NCBI GenBank assembly: GCA_028752905.1
Contig: JAQNBH010000017.1
Coordinates: 32,625,908-32,689,907, forward strand
DNA: 64,000 bases
Direction: 5' to 3'
Origin: Cladorhizidae sp. MBARI D1340-BT2
Lineage: Eukaryota > Porifera > Demospongiae > Poecilosclerida > Cladorhizidae
This document shows positions 48,991-60,210 of the stretch, piece by piece (position 1 is the stretch's first letter; every line of letters begins with the position of its first letter). Under the pieces are notes generated by a model. It worked only from the letters and a program-made list of their open reading frames with translations. It made no database searches and had not been told where the DNA came from. The translations under genes and the position numbers were made by a program.

Positions 48991-51658
48991 TAATGATTAT
49001 TGACCAGGTCATTGTCATAATGTTATATAATTTTGCATTTGTTACAATTTGCATAAAAAATATGTTAAAGAAATGTTTTAGTTTTTCAATCATCTTTTGT
49101 CTTAGCTGAGGAATCAATCTGGGGAGGAAAAAATATTGATGAAGAGACAAAAATGTTATTACAATAATCTAGTAAGTGTGACAAACATTGAATTCAAAGT
49201 CCAAAGCTTGAAAATGTGCATACTATAAAGAGGATGGTAATATAGGGCTCAAATGCACTCCCTGATATTACAAAAGGCAAAAAAAGACTCAGCAATCATA
49301 TCTGTTTGTCTGCTCTGGTATATCCTAAATTAACCACTTCAAAACAGTATAATGTGACCATTATTTACATTGCTATTCATTATACAATTTTGGCAGATGA
49401 ATGGTGATATAATTAGCTTAGAGTATATGTAGCATCTTCAATGGAGAAAAACTAAAACTTGGCTGGACTCTCTGTAGGAAATTTAACAGTTTGTAAGTGT
49501 TTGGATCTATAAGAAGTTTGTCATTGTATCTTGATTTTTATTGACATATAAGGTAACTGTTTTATAAAACATAATGTGCGCTTTTATATACCTAAGACTC
49601 GATCTTGTCAATGTTTGAGGGATGGAATATTGCCTATTCTACTTAACTAAAGTTTCTCAAGCAATCATGATTTACAAAGAATCATAATATCTTAGTTCCT
49701 TTACAACAGAGTCCATCAAATCTAATGAGCAGTAGGATAGCTGGTGAATTGGAATGTTTCCTGAACTGAATGAAAAACAGTCAACCTGAATTGGTAAACA
49801 TTAAAATCAGTGATAAATTTAGTCAAATATAAATCCTTTATCCAACATGTGGTGAAATAGCCATAAGCAAATGATGCAGAGCCTAGTATAAGGAAGCAGG
49901 TGATGCAATATGCCAATGTGTGGTCCTTATTTGTTTCCTTCATGATAAGTACAAGTGTGCATCTATAACCTGATACTAACCTGAAATTCTATGATATGGA
50001 CTTGCATATAACACCAATTAAGTGCACAATAATGTTAAAATGTGAACGGTTCTCGTTCAAAGTATGCAAACCAAATTGGCTGCACTTACTAATTTGACGA
50101 CTGCATTAGCAGAATGAATGAATTAGTCCATTTTGATGTGATACTTATCAGTACAACTTTATGACGAATTATCCAAATTAGATTTAGTGATTTTCTAAGT
50201 TTTTGATCAAATTTATACTATCAAAATACCTTGTTTGATAACCATTCCCAGCCGTCTGCATGTCACCCTATGCTTCTCTAAAGGTATCAACGATAGTAGG
50301 ATACAGAATAACGCTCCACAAAATAAGAAACCGAAAACTCCATGATACATAATTTTCCCTTGTTAACATCATTATCAGTTAATTCAGAAAACATACCAAA
50401 TAATAAAAATAAATATCACGCAGATGATAACACAGCCAACCAATTAATATCTTGGAGATCTACCACAGGATCGTGAACTGCTTCTATGATTTGTGTCAAT
50501 GTAAATATGAAATGGAGTAGTAAATGAGGGAAAAGGTTGTGAAAGAATATTGTTAATAATACTTGGAAGCAGCTTCCCTTGCTGAGAGGAAAAACACTAT
50601 TCTATGAGTGAGCTTATCTTTCTCTTTAAGTGCTCAAGGGTAGATCATGGCAGAAACTGACAAGGACTTAGTCTTAACAGTGTTTTATGAGTAAATTGAA
50701 AATTCCACTGAATTTGCTCAAGATCATAATAGGAACACACTGTCACAAATCATATACTTCAAACTAAGCCTAGTAACAGGCCTTGGCAGATAATGCTTGA
50801 ATTTCTATCTCATTTCCTATCCTTTTACTATCCTATTTTTCGTCTTTTTTTGTTTTCAATGAACCAGGTTTTCTCAAATAATTCACAAACATATTTATAT
50901 TTGGGGTATTGATCCTGAAATAGCGCACATAAAAGTCTGTTTTTCAATCATCCTTGAAGAGTAGGTACATATTACAGTAACATTGTGATTTCCTGCAGTT
51001 GTACTGTTCTGTAACAGAAAATCTGTAAGTACTAAGCTTTGTTTTAGGAAATCAATCAAACTTGGAAATGTATGTAAGCACAATTTTTCATCAGTAACTA
51101 TTTTTCAGCATAATTGTGATTCTCAGAAGTGTAACCAAATTTATGCAGCTTAATCCACCAAGGCTTAACTCTGCAACTGACTATGAATCCTCTACAGTGC
51201 AACCATATTATAGAGTGGTATAAGTATCTTATTTCAGCTGTGACTCTAGCTTTTTCAGATTATCCCCAAAAAACTTTAATCCTATGTACCAGGGGTAATT
51301 CCTCCTCTTCAAAGTGGTCTGGAGGACATCTATATTTAGTGTCTTCAAAGGTGGCATGCTTTAAAAGGATAGGCTGCACACCTTTTCTAAATCTTAACTC
51401 ATCCAAAATTAATTCCACATAAAGTAGTCTGGTGATCCCAGACATCTTAAAAAGTGGTAGAGAGATTGCCAGGCCTACCAAAATTGTGGCACCCTGGTAT
51501 TTGAATTGTGGAACCCTGATATTTGAATTGCGTTGTGTTCTATTTTTAATCCTCTTGTGTGTGATTGAGATAAGTCATTTCTGACTAAATTGAGTTACTT
51601 GTTGAACTCCCAGTAGTTGCTACAATGATGGCTTTGTTGTGGGTGTTAATATTGGTGT
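48991..51658. other. No intact gene; duplicated segments
   Basis: 49.0-50.5 kb is AT-rich without recognisable coding. 50.53-51.07 kb directly repeats 28.6-29.0 kb and, in part, 18.42 kb (GGAAGCAGCTTCCCTT). 51.23-51.33 kb matches blocks at 19.83, 20.95 (inverse), 29.4 (inverse) and 55.47 kb. Confidence 0.5.
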
Positions 51659-51666
51659 TGCAGAAG
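51659..51666 (+). repeat. Target site duplication TGCAGAAG, left copy
   Basis: Repeated exactly at 52604-52611 on the other side of the MITE. The right copy contains the AG acceptor of the E exon. Confidence 0.85.
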
Positions 51667-52603
51667 CAGTGGGGTTCAATTAATTCAAAGTTGGACTGTC
51701 ATTTGGGTATATTTAATTCAACTGGTTTAGTTAGCTTGTCACAGTCGTTTTATTTATTTAAACTGGTTTTTGAGGTCCATTAATTCAAAGTTGAATTAAA
51801 CTTGAATTAAGGAGGCATAGACCATATTTGTGGTCACCAATTTAATGCTTCATCCATTTTGAATGGTTTTGATCTCAAAAGGTAGCTCATTCTCTGAGCT
51901 TTCCAATGATATTTATAGCCTATAGGCAAAGCAGTGTTGCCATGGCTGACAGCCGGCAATAGTACAGAGGTGTTGTTTGTTTGTTTTTACAATTTTTCAG
52001 CCTTCATCAAGACTTGCCATTTATGTTACTGTCAGTCAGTTTCTAATAACCCCCCCTTTTTCATTCAGCAGGAAAAGCGATCGCACAGAATGGACTGTAT
52101 CTCATGGAAAATTGGCTGGATTGGTCAACACACGATCGTCACTCTGGTCATCGAAATATTGAACAGGATTGGATAATTAGAAAGTTATACTGATTTTTCT
52201 AAGTGACAAGTGAACGCGGAATGGACTTTAATAGTATTAATAATGCTAACAAGTAAATAGCAGTAACAATGTGTGTGTGTGTTAGTGTGTGTCAACCCAG
52301 TGCCCCAAACATAAGGTGGTCCGGTGAAACTGAAAAGGTCCTCAAATAGAGTTTTCAAAGCCCTCAAATAGAGTTTTCAAAGCCCACTTCCAAGGAAGTG
52401 GGAAAAACGAAAATGAAAATGAAACGAACGGACTTGCCTTAAAAAAATTCAAATCTTATGGTCTCTTTATTTAATTCAAAATTAGTTCATTTTAGTTGAC
52501 TTGTCATGTCAATTTTAGTTGAATTGTTTAGTTAAACTGTCATTTTGAATTTATTTGAATTAATTAGTCAACTTGTCACATCAAATTTAATTGAACCCTA
52601 CTG
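51667..52603. mobile_element. hAT-like MITE with 8-bp target duplication
   Basis: The ends are CAGTGGGGTTCAATTAA and, in complement, CAGTAGGGTTCAATTAA. TGCAGAAG flanks both. It is 937 bp with no transposase. The interior is rich in TTAATTCAAAGTTGAATTAA-like words, has a TG tract near 52269-52290 and a direct duplication of TCAAATAGAGTTTTCAAAGC near 52345-52383. The unoccupied form of the site is seen at 30251-30258 and 56359-56366. Confidence 0.85.
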
Positions 52604-52608
52604 TGCAG

Positions 52609-52767
52609 AAGGCATGACTATAACTACTGTGGTGCACAACTCCACCAATATGACTAGTGAACTCAAGTTTGACAAGGTGCTGGGGAGTGCCACGTGACAT
52701 TGCACCTGTATGGCTATCAATGTGCATGGCCATATCTCCCAGACCCCCACTTATCTCTAATCAGCAG
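52609..52767 (+). pseudogene. Dead Ig-type exon (E exon, copy 2)
   Basis: After the acceptor TGTGCAG it reads GMTITTVVHNSTNMTSELKF, DKVLGSAT, an in-frame TGA, then CTCMAINVHGHISQTPTYL, and ends AGCAG|GTCAGT. The CMAINVHG pattern (Cys, small residues, Asn, Gly) is that of strand F and the F-G turn of an I-set Ig domain. Entry phase is 1, as for the receptor exons. It is probably the second half of an Ig domain of a related gene. The MITE sits right at its acceptor. Confidence 0.55.
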
Positions 52768-54661
52768 GTCAGTTAGGCTGGGTAAGCTATGGAGGCAGAA
52801 AGGGGATGTTTTTAGTAATCATTATGGTTTGGCAGGAAATGGCTTTTAGTAATTAATATATACGCAGGGCCGGAGGAATTGCAAAGGTTGCAAAGGTTTT
52901 GGCCTTTGCATCATTTGGCCTTAGATTTGTCTGACAATTATTATCAGACCAATTATCAGCACATTACATGACAATCAATGTAAACCACATCTCCATGACA
53001 TCAGATGCAGCTGCATGCTCTATCATAGTTTGGCTGCTAGTCAGTGTTAGTTTTACTTTGCTATGGCAGCTACTCATTTTGGAGATACAATGTGTGTGTG
53101 CATGTGTGTGTGTGTTTTGTGTGTGTTTGTGTGTGCATGTGTGTGTGTGTATGTAGCCACCACTTGTTGGGTGCTTTGGTGAGTGAGCAATCTTGTACAC
53201 GGCTGGTTGTGGAGGCTCATGGCATCTATTATTCTGGTGCCTTTTATGTCACAAAAGTGAACATTTTTGAGGATGGCTTTTGCTAGCCCTATTCCTGAAC
53301 ATCCATTGACACAATGAAACCCAAAAGGCTACTAGGAATATTACAGTGGCTAGTTTGGCCACTAGGGCTATTTTTAGGCCTTGTGAGCCAAAACTTCTGC
53401 CGGTTTTCTTTCACCTTATTGAATTACCCATACCCTCCTCCCACAGGAACATGGCATATGCATGGGGCTTTGCTTATGGGCTCAATATCCTGCCTATACT
53501 TTCCCTCTAATTGAGATAATCTAATCTACCATTGTAAAGTCTGGTCTTTATGGCCATTTTGCCAATATGGTATGGCCAGGGTGCATGGTCTACACTGCCC
53601 ATGACTTTCCCCTGGTCAAGTGACACCTTGTTGCTTATATCTGCCCTAGTTTAGTCGTTGTGGATGTTTTAAAGCTTTGATGGCATGGCATGGCCAAGGG
53701 ACTTGGCTTATGGGCCTGAACCCTGCCCAAGTTGTAACACTGGCCGATTAACCCCTAGGCTATCCCCTCAAGTTCCACCTTCCCTGGGTCCTCCCTGTGC
53801 GGGCACCAACTCAGGACAAATAAACAAACATGGGCAGGCAGAATGGATGGTCAATTTTGGAGTTAGAGGCTTTACCACTCATGTAAACCTCCCACCCCCC
53901 ACCCACCCCACACTAACACACCACCACCACCATAGCACCACCACCTCTGCCACCACCACCTATGAAGACAGGAATAAAACATTGATTCCGTAATTATGCC
54001 TATCTCTGGCAACAGCTTTTAGTTGCTATGCTGAGAGGAAGGATAATTCCAATTAAGAAAGTCCAATAATAGTAAGTTAGCGGAGGGAATAATAGTAATA
54101 TAATAATAATTAATAAAATTTAAAAAATAACAAACAAATAAAACAGATTGCTGTAATTATAACTGCGCCTACTTCAGGTACAAAGGTTTGTTTCTAAACT
54201 GGAAATGATCATCACAGTCGATATTGAGCTTGTACTCCTTGAAAACTGTGAGGAATATACTAGTATTAGATACTTCTCCATACCACAACCCAATGTGATG
54301 ATGTCAATAATGTACAGATCAGTGTATAGTGTTAGACCTGCATCTATGCTCGGTGTAGGACAATACTTGGCAATGTGTTTTAAATTCCAAATTAATGTTT
54401 TCATTTATTGCACCTTTGCTGCTACAGAATGCCTCGCATTCATTTCTAGTAATGTATTGTTACCCTGATCCAGGAGGGGAATAGGAAGGGGTCTTCTGAT
54501 TAAGATAATTTCCTACTCCATCCAACACATGCACACACAAAAACCACAAACCGCACACACCCATACACACAAACATGCACACAGGTATGTATAATCCACT
54601 GGTATACGAGATATTGTAGGAGGCTATTATTTTTGGTCTTAGTAATTACTCTGTCCCACAG
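52768..54661. other. Duplicated non-coding sequence
   Basis: It contains a TG tract at 53090-53155 and repeat words GGCATGGCCAAGGG..TTATGGG related to the foldback family (53.4-54.0 kb). A CCACCA-rich stretch lies at 53890-53960. A segment at 54.06-54.17 kb resembles the region around 44.7-45.0 kb, with a much shorter TAA stretch. Confidence 0.5.
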
Positions 54662-54997
54662 GTTTTGGTGCTCTATCTCTAACCTCTAATGCCATCTCTG
54701 CTAACATTCAACTTCAAATAACAGTGCATGTAAACAACACCAATATCACCATTGGAATTGGAGAGTCCCACACGTTCTTCTGCAATGCATATAACATAGT
54801 GCAGCTATAATGGCGGCACTTTTCGATCCCAAATGTGGATACAGTTATGGGCAACACTTCTGATGGTAAGATAGAAATCACACGCAGTCATGATCTTCAG
54901 CTGAAGAATGTCCAATTGAAAGATAGTGGCATTTATCGATGTTTATTAAAGAACAGCATTATGGTAGCCAAAATCCGTCGTATCGTGAAGGTTGTGG
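54662..54997 (+). pseudogene. Dead copy of the second Ig exon (copy D)
   Basis: It is 336 nt with an intact acceptor. It reads GFGALSLTSNAIS and NITIGIGESHTFFCNAY, then a TAA at 54808-54810, then GRIEIT-like and KDSGIYRCLLK. The donor is mutated from GTAAGT to CTAAGT at 54998. Both Ig cysteines are kept. Its sequence is closer to the intact exon than copies A and B in the middle part (SIPNVDTVMGNTSDG). Confidence 0.85.
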
Positions 54998-56363
54998 CTA
55001 AGTGATCATTACACACTGGATTTAATTTTGTGATTTGTTTGATGATCTATCTCATGATGGATATTATATCTTAAGTGGTTTAGCAAGTGAGCCAGAGACA
55101 CTGTTATGTGTGATGAGGTTATAATTATTGGCGGTGTCATTTTTATGATGGCATCTTAGAAACAGGCTCTCACATATTTTGTTTGGAACACATTTAAGAG
55201 CTTATTCAGTTCCATTCTGTAGGTAATTTGGTCTTGTTTGACCTAATAATAACAACTCAAATTTTTTACAACTGTTCTCTTTAAATTATTTAAGTAGTTG
55301 AAGTGAGTTAAGATGAAATATATGTTGGCTTTATATAAGTTGGCTATTTGGAGGAAACATTCACTGATACTGAGACTCTTGCCAGTGGATGTGTGTTTCC
55401 AATGTCACCAAGCCCGAATTGATACAGTGTAACCATATGCAGTAGCTAATGAGATGAGGATCCTGTTTCAGCTATGGCTCCAGATTTTTTCAGTCATATA
55501 TACCAGGGGAGACTCCATCTCTGAGTGATTTGGAGAACATCTATGTTTTAGTGTATTCAAAGGTAGCGTATTTTAATATTATAGGCCACACCTTATCACC
55601 AACTTTTTTAAATGCTTAACAACATACAAAATGAATTCTACTAAAATAGTCTGTCAATGCCAAACCAGTCTAAAAAGTGGTCTGGTGTGTGCTAGACCTG
55701 CCAAACCACCGTGGAGTGGAGCCTCTCAGTTCTTGATAGGAAAGCCATAAAGGGTTGTAGAGAAATTACCCTAAAGGATTTTGGAAGGATTCTTGTACTA
55801 GTAAGTTTTTAAAAGGATATCATATCTAGTTTCCAGTAATCACATTTCATTCTGGGAATTTATGGATTTTTAATATAGATGTGGCTGCTGAAGCTGTAGC
55901 TTTTAGTTTTATAAAGGAAATGGTCACATAGCCAGAGATGCTAGTTGTCTGCATCTTTTCCTGTGGCTTCTGTGGAATATAGTAATCTTGAACTGAATAA
56001 TAGTCAGAATGCATCCTTGGTGTGCATGGCGTGTCTGGTACCACTTTAACTGATATTAAATGGTGGGTCAGACTAGGTGCTGTTCTATAGAACACCAGTA
56101 AGAGCCCATTCTTATTTCACAAAACAGCACCTCCCTTCATGCAAATAATAATCTGGGTGACCAATCTGTGTGGTTGCTGTCTACCCATACTAGTATATTG
56201 TGTGTAGTGTGTGTGTATGTGGTCTGTGTATGTTTCCTGTTGCTCAGGTTTCAGAACCCTCTTTGTATGTGATTGAGTTATATTGTGACTAACTTGAGTT
56301 ACTTGTTGCACTCCCAGTTGTTATGCGATGACTTTGTTGTGGGTGTTAATATTGGTGTTGCAG
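54998..56363 (+). other. Intron-like sequence of the downstream gene copy
   Basis: It matches introns after 19368 and 46520, then at 55.8-56.0 kb matches 29.0-29.1 kb in inverse. No coding that I can support. Confidence 0.5.
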
Positions 56364-56496
56364 AATGTGTGACTATAAAAGGTTCACAACTCCAACATTA
56401 TGAAAAGTTTGCTCAACTTTTCCATTATTCAGGGGAGTACAGTGGGACCTTACAACTCGACAGTCTCCCAGTCTTATACTTACCTCCGATTAGCAT
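56364..56496 (+). pseudogene. Ig-type exon remnant (E exon, copy 3)
   Basis: The acceptor is GTGTTGCAG and the donor AGCAT|GTGAGT. It reads CVTIKGSQLQHYEKFAQLFH and then YSGEYSGTLQLDSLPVLYL. It has no stop but lacks the Cys block seen in copy 2. Possibly part of an unidentified gene, more probably decayed. Confidence 0.4.
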
Positions 56497-56634
56497 GTGA
56501 GTTAGGATAAGGTCAGCTAGTGAGGCAAGGAGGGGTGTTTTTAGTAATTGTATGTTAAGGCAGGAAGTGGTTTTTAGCAATTAATATTGTGGGAAGCCAT
56601 TTTGGAAAATTAATGGGCTAGTATAGGGGTGTGA

Positions 56635-56696
56635 GCTTGTGTGTGTGTGTGTGTGTGGGGGGGTGGGTGTGGGTGTACATGTGTGTGTGGGTGGGG
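56635..56696 (+). repeat. TG microsatellite
   Basis: An interrupted (TG)n tract with G runs, in the same place as those at 30461 and 53090. Confidence 0.85.
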
Positions 56697-56813
56697 ATTG
56701 TTTAATTGTTGTTTTTTGTTTGTGTATTAATATTACACTGCTTCCACGGTGGATTGATGTGTGACTAAGCTTGGACAGAGCAAGTTGTGGAGGCTACCAT
56801 GACATTTACTTAA

Positions 56814-57760
56814 GGGGGCAATTTCCCTGTTTAACAAAAAAAATGTTTGTCTTCTTTGTATTTGCCATAGCTTTTTTCTTCTTTCCACTATGCAGATAAT
56901 TTTGTTATGAAAGTGTTGCTTATTCTGTCTTCTTTCCAATGGTATCTGAAATGTCTATATAGACACATTTTATTAGAAGATACAAGTGACAGACCAAGAT
57001 CCCTACCCCTCCGGACCTAACTCAACACCACTAGAAGATCTTGCGCTCAAATTTGTTTTTTGGCTTCCTCAACACTTGGCTGTAATTTGAGCGAAACCAA
57101 TTTGGCTTGTGCTAGACTGTTGGTCAGTTGCAATTGACCGAATGGGTTCAACTCATTAAAACCAAAAGGTCATCTGTTCTAATGACCATAACTTGGCAAT
57201 GCTTTTCTTTTTAAAGGTCTGATTCGCTCAAATTACAGAACACACAAAGAGCTTTCAAATGACAACAACAAATATTTTTTGGTTTAACTGTGACAAAGTT
57301 ATGTTCGCCAAACACTTTTTTTAAAGGATTTTTCATGATTTGTAGAATCTGCTTACGGAAAGGGCACGAAGACATCCAACACTTTCACCAAAAACTGAAC
57401 GCAAGGCGACTGGAAATGCTGCGTGCGAACCAGAGTTATATATTCAGGGCCTCTGCGCGAATGACAGGAAATGACTCAGCAAGAAATTTGGGTACCTTTC
57501 AGTGGTAGATGAGCTTCCAGGTATAAAGCAGTAGCCATTTTATGGTGCCGAAAAACTTACCTTTCCCGTAAGCCTTCTCTGTGCGCGTCTTCCAATTCTG
57601 AATCAACATAAGTGAAATTGCATGGACAAAAAGCACCATAACTTTGGAATGGATACTCCAATGCCTCTAAAACTTTTGAAATGGCTAGCAGATGCTTACA
57701 ACAACATTTATAAACGATAAAAAAAATGAAAATAAAAAATGAAATGGGGAAACCACCCCC
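56814..57760. mobile_element. TTAA-flanked non-autonomous DNA element 2
   Basis: TTAA at 56810-56813 and 57761-57764. The ends are GGGGGCAATTTCCCTG and, in complement, GGGGGTGGTTTCCCC. It is 947 bp without transposase. Interior words are shared with the element at 16783-17696, so they form one family. Confidence 0.7.
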
Positions 57761-57764
57761 TTAA

Positions 57765-58680
57765 TGAATGTTGTTTATCATTCACCAGGCAGGCATAAGC
57801 CTTTTATTTCAATCACATAAGTGGTCCTGTGGACCATCTTTTGTTAGTGCCTGTGGCAAGATTTAGCTGCCCCTGAGCGCCCATTGAGGACAACTAAACA
57901 CAGAAAGGCAGAAAGGGCTGATAGCAATATTACAGTAACGGTCTGCCCTGTTATGTCTGTTATAGTTATTTGTAGGAGTGTCATGTCCAGGGGGCATGGC
58001 CATCAGCCCAAAACTCTGCCTATGTTCTTTACGTTGCAAAAAGAATAAAAATTTATTTCATAATTATGGTTATATACCTCTTGCAGATGCTTTTAGTAGC
58101 TATGTAGGGAGGAAACATGGTTTCAATTGATGAGGCCCACATTAGTATATCGGTTAGTGGAGTGGATGTGGTTTATATAATACATTTGTCAATGATCTTT
58201 ATGTAGAAGATGTTATGCTTTTACTTCATAGCCATAATTATTATATTTATTGTGCTTGTACTGTATATACATAGTTTGTATAATATTTTATGTAATTTTT
58301 TATTATTGCATTGTATTCAATTTTGCTTATTTAGTATATTATTTTTTATTTATGTTAGTTGTTAATTTATGTTAGTTGTTATTCTTTGTTTACCATTGTA
58401 GCTATTGTATAGGCTAAGCCAAATATAATGCAAAACAGGATAAAAATATTTAAAAAATATATATATTGGTATGAAAGAAGAATTTACCAATATCGCAAAC
58501 ATTTACAAGACACTTTATAAAGAACTCCTATTCAAAAACATAGTTATAACTTCAGTAGATAACTGGTTCTATAAGTGTGTGTTGTCTATACTTATTTTTC
58601 ACATTTCATTGAATCTTTCAGTAGACATAATAACATTATAATAACCTTCTCAATAATCAACTTGAAATTGTACTCTCTCC
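57765..58680. other. Foldback-related and intron-like sequence
   Basis: 57.77-57.96 kb is an inverse match to 47.86-47.99 kb. 58.08-58.24 kb is an inverse match to 20.48-20.62 kb and 47.15-47.28 kb. No gene. Confidence 0.45.
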
Positions 58681-58718
58681 ACGTTTCAACTAGATGCTCT
58701 ATATAGCCTTCATCATTT
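58681..58718 (-). other. Hammerhead-like hairpin module, copy 4
   Basis: The minus strand reads AATGATGAAGGCTATATAGA then GCATCTAGTTGAAACGT. It has TGATGA and GAAA, but the stem between them is imperfect. Confidence 0.35.
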
Positions 58719-58727
58719 CCAAGAATT

Positions 58728-58896
58728 GGAAACTATATTCCAGATTATTTCGACATCGTAATGGGCATTGCTTGACTGTTCTCTTTGTTTATCATTCTCT
58801 TTGTTTATCATCAGCATTATGAGCACCATGTGTGTCAATGTTAATATGTCTATGAAGAAATACAGACCTCTATCAGGAATGTCAATTCATGAAAAT
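58728..58896 (+). pseudogene. Dead copy of the TM exon of the Ig receptor (plus)
   Basis: It parallels 48.5-48.65 kb: GATTATTTCGACATCGTAAT, then GGGCATTGCTTGACTGTTCT, then ACAGACCTCTATCAGGAATG and TCATGAAAATG. A TGA early in the TM segment, a 20-bp internal duplication (TTCTCTTTGTTTATCA) and frame changes kill it. With copy D and E copy 3 it traces a dead receptor gene copy at 54.5-58.9 kb. Confidence 0.7.
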
Positions 58897-59649
58897 GTAA
58901 TAGGGCAAAAGTAATATTGAAATATTTGAATACTTTTTTACAATGTGCAACTACCTTCTCAGTCTGTCCATGAGAATAAGGTGCTAACATATATGGTACC
59001 TTATAATTGTGTTCATAGGGTAGCTAAGGAATGCCAGTAATTTAAATCATAAAATTTCTGCCTATATTGTGGGTTGATTAGATGCATAAATTCACTGTAA
59101 TTTGATCTGTAGATTAAACTAGTGGGAAGAGTTAATATTCAGAATTAAAATAAGCCCATAGAATATATTTGTTCTGATGATGGCTCCAACAGTATAATCG
59201 AGAGGCAACTTAGCATTCAGTGAGCAGTTTTCAAGAAAAAATTTGTGAATTGTTATAATGACTGTTTTGCAGCGAGATGGGCATCTACATTATGTCATTG
59301 TTTGTTTGGAAAAAAATTAAGCTGAATGTGAATCACAATAATGTAAAATAAAACAAAGCACTTTTAGGGAGTCAACTTATATTCCACGCTCTGAAATATG
59401 GGGTTATTTCCTATATAGTTCATGAGTATAGTTCATGGACATAATAGGAAAAGGTTATAGAGCAGTATTGCTCTTACAATAATTATTAGTACATACGTGA
59501 ACAGGATAAATATGAGTGACTGCATGTAATTTCATTATGTGTGAATTTATAAAGTCTACAGTACAGATTTATTGCTGAAGATAACAAAAAGATGGTGATG
59601 ACAGTCATTGGTTTGAATACCTAGCATCATCAGTTCGAACAATCATAAT
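58897..59649. other. No gene recognised
   Basis: AT-rich, with stops in all frames. Confidence 0.4.
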
Positions 59650-59774
59650 AATAAATACTACTACTACTACTACTAATAATAATAATAATAGTAGTAATAG
59701 TAGTAATAGTAATAATAGTAATAATAGTAATAATAGTAGTAATAGTAGTAATAGTAGTAATAGTAGTAATAGTA

Positions 59775-59826
<52 letters not shown>
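59650..59826 (+). repeat. TAA/TAG trinucleotide microsatellite
   Basis: Mixed (TAC), (TAA) and (TAG) units, alternating in blocks, over about 175 bp. Confidence 0.95.
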
Positions 59827-59827
<1 letters not shown>

Positions 59828-60070
59828 TGGTCATGCCGAGCATGTGCATTTGAGCATTACAACTTCTTTATCGAAACAAGTTATCAATGCCTTATGTATG
59901 TATCACTGAACCATTGTTTATCCAGAAAACAGGTAAATTAATATCACACAGCACAGGATACTTATATTCATAAATGCTTTCTTATTCCGAATGATTCCAT
60001 TATGCTAGAAGTCCACATTATTCAGCACTACAAAAAAATCCTAATATTATGTCAGCATAATGTGCATAAG

Positions 60071-60210
60071 TGTAATAAACAGTAACCTCTTTCCTATTTC
60101 TTTAGCCTTGGGAACCTCTTTGACTGTTTAGTTAACTAACAATGCCACTGTTGCTTCTTCACAATGTTATGATATTCAAAAAAAACATAATTATACTGAC
60201 ATGATGCTCT
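60071..60210 (-). repeat. Inverted partial LTR at the 5' side of the BEL/Pao element
   Basis: The reverse complement matches 63571-63709 (GAATATCATAACATTGTGAA, AGTCAAAGAGGTTCCCAAGG, TTGTTTATTACA). It lacks the first 48 bp of the LTR. The orientation is opposite to the element it adjoins. Confidence 0.8.

Noticed and set aside
57290..57508. 72-codon ORF with CRICLRKGHED
   Set aside because: It lies inside the TTAA element, has no counterpart in the other copy and no recognised domain.
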